Of a stretch of 64,000 bases of DNA, positions 61,367-64,000 are shown in pieces (position 1 is the stretch's first letter; every line of letters starts with the position of its first letter). The stretch covers positions 4,282,501 to 4,346,500 of the forward strand of contig NZ_CP095049.1 in assembly GCF_022919135.1 (NCBI RefSeq), read 5' to 3'. The notes beneath the pieces were generated by a model that did not search any database, had not been told where the DNA came from, and saw nothing but the letters and a program-made list of their open reading frames with translations. This stretch comes from Hymenobacter cellulosivorans. GTDB lineage: Bacteria > Bacteroidota > Bacteroidia > Cytophagales > Hymenobacteraceae. The position numbers and the translations under genes are program-made.

Positions 61367-61397
61367 CAAACGTAACATATTCATTTTCGTTTTCAAT
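61367..61397 (-). promoter_or_regulatory. Bacteroidota-type promoter of the AT-hook-like gene
   Basis: On the minus strand, ATTG then 19 bp then TACGTTTG matches the Bacteroidota housekeeping pattern (-33 TTTG, -7 TAnnTTTG) with correct spacing; the -33 box has one mismatch. The expected start near 61360 gives a leader of about 47 nt. Confidence 0.65.
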
Positions 61398-61728
61398 TAT
61401 TTAAATAAATCTTTTTAAACAATAGTATTTCCACCGCGCAAGCTGCACACTATTTTCAGTAGTTCTAGACAGCAAAAACAGCCATTACTAGTTGAATATA
61501 CATAAACTGATTAAGAGATAGTATCCCAGAGTATACTCCTAAACTAGCTCTACCTCAGCAAAAAACGAATGTAGTACTATTAACAAAAAAGGGGAAATCT
61601 GCCCTATTCAGTTCAGGGCCTTTTTAATCAGGAAATAATGGAAGCCTCTTCGTCTATTATCAGCTATTGGTTATAGCTCGCATCATATACAAGCTAATCG
61701 TATATGCCTGCCTTAACTGCGACCATTG
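61398..61728. other. AT-rich gap, 331 bp, with a terminator-like hairpin
   Basis: Strongly AT-rich compared with the window. No ORF is credible. At 61601-61626 GCCCT - 9 nt - AGGGC is followed by CTTTTT, a plus-strand terminator-like structure with no gene upstream of it. This suggests an unannotated short RNA or a leftover from a lost gene. Confidence 0.5.
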
Positions 61729-61971
61729 TCAGTCCCAATGTAGTTGCACTAGGCTACGTGACCTCGGGTAGGCAGTGGCCGGCACGAACGCTACGCTCTC
61801 TTCCCTGGCTTTATCCGCCGTCGCTTTCAGCCCCCGGTCGACATCCATCGTATTGAGCGGCGTAGTACCTGCTTTTGGCATCTGGTTGTGCCTCTCATCA
61901 TGCAGCATCAGCCACTCGGCCGACCCTTCCGGCACAGCTTCAGAAAGCCCACCAAAGTAGGAAGGACTCAA
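61729..61971 (-). pseudogene. Doubtful 80-codon ORF, possible gene remnant
   Basis: An open frame (SPSYFGGLSEAVPEGSAEWL ... AYPRSRSLVQLHWD) with only a TTG start at 61971 and an in-frame stop 13 bp further upstream. The product is not recognised. It lies in an eroded region next to another broken gene, so it is best read as a remnant. It could equally be chance. Confidence 0.25.
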
Positions 61972-62198
61972 AGGAGTAAGAGCTTACCGCACTTCAATAA
62001 GTACTGCAAAAACTGAGAGGCAAGAACACTGTAATGCGTGACACCCTAGCGCGTTTACGGGGAAAAGCATCAAAATCAGTTAATCGGCGCTGTACCGAAC
62101 TATAGTCGGACGCAGCCACTGCAAGGAGGTTCACCTCATCTAGAAGGCCCAGGGTGCCAGTCAGCAGGGCATAACCATCCGCCAACTGAAGCAAGTAA

Positions 62199-62432
62199 CC
62201 TAATGCTGAGCACCTGCGCCAGCGCCTGACCATCAACCAAAAGCAGCGCCACGGCCTGCTCACCAACGAAGAAGCCAAGCAGCAGCGCGCCGAAATGCAG
62301 CAAGCCACCCAACGCAAGGCCAGCACCGACTAGCAGCTCAGCCTGGAAGCTCAGCAGGCCATCAACCGCTGGGGCCGCGACGTCACCCATCACTTTGCCG
62401 AACGTCACGGCATCAACTCCAACCATCTTTGA
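62199..62432 (+). pseudogene. Remnant of a charged helical-repeat protein gene
   Basis: The plus-strand frame reads LRQRLTINQKQRHGLLTNEE then AKQQRAEMQQATQRKASTD, a TAG at 62331-62333, and continues QLSLEAQQAINRWGRDVTHH then FAERHG to a TGA at 62430-62432. The two halves repeat the pattern G-x-L-(T/S)-x-E-A, followed by basic helical residues, seen in small exported Bacteroidota proteins. No start codon or signal peptide is left, and an in-frame stop lies upstream at 62196. Reads as a truncated, decayed gene. Confidence 0.5.
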
Positions 62433-62567
62433 GTTACTGCAAAAGGTTCCCATTAGTGCGCTACCTATTGCGGCAGTAGTGGCACTCAACCTTCCCTAGA
62501 CCTGACGCTACAGAATACAAGAGAAAAAGAGCCAAGCTTTAAGTCAAGTAATTAGTCCTTGCTAAGC

Positions 62568-64000
62568 TTACTTATCAGGCTGTATTTCGCCGGTTCTCCC
62601 CCGTTTGAACCAGGCATAGATTCCTGATAACGCGGCTAGTATTGCTGCAAGGGTCAGTAAATTTTTCTTAAGCCATTCCATAAAGTCAGTGATTTGGTCT
62701 GATACAGGTTTCGGTGACTCAATCACGTTGACTTCAATAGTTTTATAAAATGGCCTGCTGTTTTTTAGACTACTATCATCACAGGAGCCTTTAATGATGA
62801 AATTCAGGGGTAGTCTTTCACCAGACTTTATTGGTTTTACCCTCCACACTCTCTGCTGAATTGTATCGTTTTTAACGTTCACGAAGACTTGCGGCTCCTC
62901 AGGGGTAACGAGAAAATATGAACTATCCGATCTAAGGTCTACGCTCATGAACGGAGTGATTTTTATCTGTTCTAATATGATATTCCTTTCGTCAGGAACC
63001 ACTGGAACTCCTAAATAAGAATTGACAACAAGATGGTGCGAGGTTATTTTGGTGCTGGGTAACCGACGCTCTGACGAAGTGCCCCGCTGGGGTGACTGCA
63101 GACCGTCAACTACTCCGGCCACAAGGCTGAGCACTACATTATACAACTTCCCTTTCTCCATCTTACGAGGCGTATTATAAACTGCCGATCCTTCTTCAAA
63201 GCACCTATTTGACTGTCCCGAGGTGCTCGCTCTAACATATAGAGCCGGACCATATTTTGATTCTGCAGCATTAGGCGCACCCGTAGGGTAGAGGTCGATA
63301 TCTACTCGGCGATTCAGGGCCTGACCATCAGCGGTAGTATTATCCGCTATTGGCTTTGTTGCACCGTAAATCCGAGTCTCGATGCGGGCCGACGGGACAC
63401 CTTGACTGAGTAAGTAGGTCCTAGTCAAAGTTGCACGTTCCTGCGCAAGCTTTAAGCCTTGGTCACCGCTGCCTTCTAAGTTGTCAGTATGTGCAGCAAT
63501 ACTCACACTATATTCTGGGGATTCGGCCATGAAGGCAGCAATGCTCTCGATTATAGGCAACGACTTTGGAGGCGGAATTGCCTTGTTGACCTCGAAGTAG
63601 ATATATTTCGTGGTTTTCTGCAGTATCTTCTTCGTTATGGTTTTGCCCTCTGGGCAACCCTTGTTAAAGGCTAAACCAGCACGGTCAGGGCAACTGTCTT
63701 GGTCATCGGGTACGCCGTCTCTGTCGCCATCAATCGGACAGCCATTACCGTCAACCTGTGTACCAGCTGGGGTATCGGGGCACTTATCTTTCTGATCAGT
63801 CGTGCCGTCGCTATCCATATCCAGCACCAGTGGGCAGCCATTACCATCAACCTGCTCTCCGGCTGGTGTATCAGGACACTTGTCGTTCTGGTCAATTATG
63901 CCGTCGCTATCTGCATCTGCACAACCATTGTGCTCGGGCTTGCCAGGAACATCAGGACATTTGTCATCGGCGTCGCGTACACCATCGTTGTCGCGGTCAT
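62568..64000 (-). CDS. TSP3/OmpA-family envelope protein with C-terminal extension and anchor (5' end outside window)
   Basis: 477 codons are visible; the N-terminus lies beyond 64000. At least four thrombospondin type-3 calcium-binding repeats (DRDNDGVRDADDKCPD, DSDGIIDQNDKCPDTP, DMDSDGTTDQKDKCPD, DRDGVPDDQDSCPD) come first. An OmpA peptidoglycan-binding domain follows (YFEVNKAIPPPKSLPIIESI, VSIAAHTDNLEGSGDQGLKL, GQALNRRVDIDLY). Unusually, about 215 further residues follow: a beta-sandwich-like region (MEKGKLYNVVLSLVAGVV, QQRVWRVKPIKSGERLPLNF) and a terminal membrane helix (LLTLAAILAALSGIYAWF) with a basic tail. Usual OmpA/TSP3 proteins end at the OmpA domain. The helix could anchor it in the inner membrane while it holds peptidoglycan. 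Confidence 0.88.
   Translation of the reverse strand, partial: DRDNDGVRDADDKCPDVPGKPEHNGCADADSDGIIDQNDKCPDTPAGEQVDGNGCPLVLDMDSDGTTDQKDKCPDTPAGTQVDGNGCPIDGDRDGVPDDQDSCPDRAGLAFNKGCPEGKTITKKILQKTTKYIYFEVNKAIPPPKSLPIIESIAAFMAESPEYSVSIAAHTDNLEGSGDQGLKLAQERATLTRTYLLSQGVPSARIETRIYGATKPIADNTTADGQALNRRVDIDLYPTGAPNAAESKYGPALYVRASTSGQSNRCFEEGSAVYNTPRKMEKGKLYNVVLSLVAGVVDGLQSPQRGTSSERRLPSTKITSHHLVVNSYLGVPVVPDERNIILEQIKITPFMSVDLRSDSSYFLVTPEEPQVFVNVKNDTIQQRVWRVKPIKSGERLPLNFIIKGSCDDSSLKNSRPFYKTIEVNVIESPKPVSDQITDFMEWLKKNLLTLAAILAALSGIYAWFKRGRTGEIQPDK

Overview
The window looks like chromosomal DNA of a GC-rich member of the Bacteroidota, most likely a Hymenobacter-type bacterium. The evidence is a type IX secretion C-terminal sorting domain (CDS 50804-53938), SusC-type regulatory and plug modules, OmpA/TSP3 envelope proteins, many lipoproteins, a split KdpD, and start regions without strong Shine-Dalgarno sequences. 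High GC makes almost every gene cast long antisense ORF shadows, which are left out. I saw no rRNA, tRNA, CRISPR array, transposase or prophage.

Layout. (1) 1-11217, minus strand: a potassium-uptake locus reading sigma-54 activator -> small membrane ORF -> kdpF -> kdpA -> kdpB -> kdpC -> outer-membrane barrel -> KdpD sensor half -> separate histidine kinase (cut by the window edge). A plus-strand gene is wedged between kdpB and kdpC, and a 170-bp inverted-repeat element lies before the kinase gene. A candidate -24/-12 promoter with an upstream palindrome precedes the kdp genes, which fits the GAFTGA-containing activator next door. (2) 11438-31541: mainly envelope and secreted functions. These are a 2017-aa thioester alpha-2-macroglobulin carrying an inserted TonB-plug module, a YgjP-like protease, an ABC-F protein, a DoxX/HxlR divergent pair, an OmpA protein, a metallo-beta-lactamase-fold protein, a pectate lyase, an M28 peptidase and several lipoproteins. 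(3) 31732-35728: a five-PAS hybrid kinase with receiver and Hpt domains, convergent with a stand-alone receiver. (4) 36038-47090: a small VbhA-like protein, ankyrin and VWA genes, a DUF1919 protein, an M1 aminopeptidase, peptide deformylase, an amidohydrolase and a DUF5682 protein. (5) 47091-53938: a TPR histidine kinase with an AraC-type response regulator, then a large T9SS-secreted repeat protein. (6) 54085-60635, minus strand: a tight seven-gene run, SWIM -> DUF5691 -> MoxR ATPase -> unknown -> SMI1/KNR4 -> prolyl-4-hydroxylase-like -> SMI1/KNR4. (7) 60636-64000: an AT-hook-like small protein, an eroded low-GC stretch with a pseudogene, and a TSP3/OmpA protein that runs off the right edge.

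The most notable system is the set MoxR ATPase + VWA + DUF5682 + DUF5691 + SWIM, related to the poorly understood yehLMPQ-type genes of E. coli. Here it is complete but spread over about 24 kb on one strand in three blocks. It is associated with two SMI1/KNR4 proteins, a 2OG-Fe(II) oxygenase and an ankyrin protein, the kinds of protein often found in bacterial conflict loci. The rewired Kdp locus and the macroglobulin/plug chimera are the other main points of interest.
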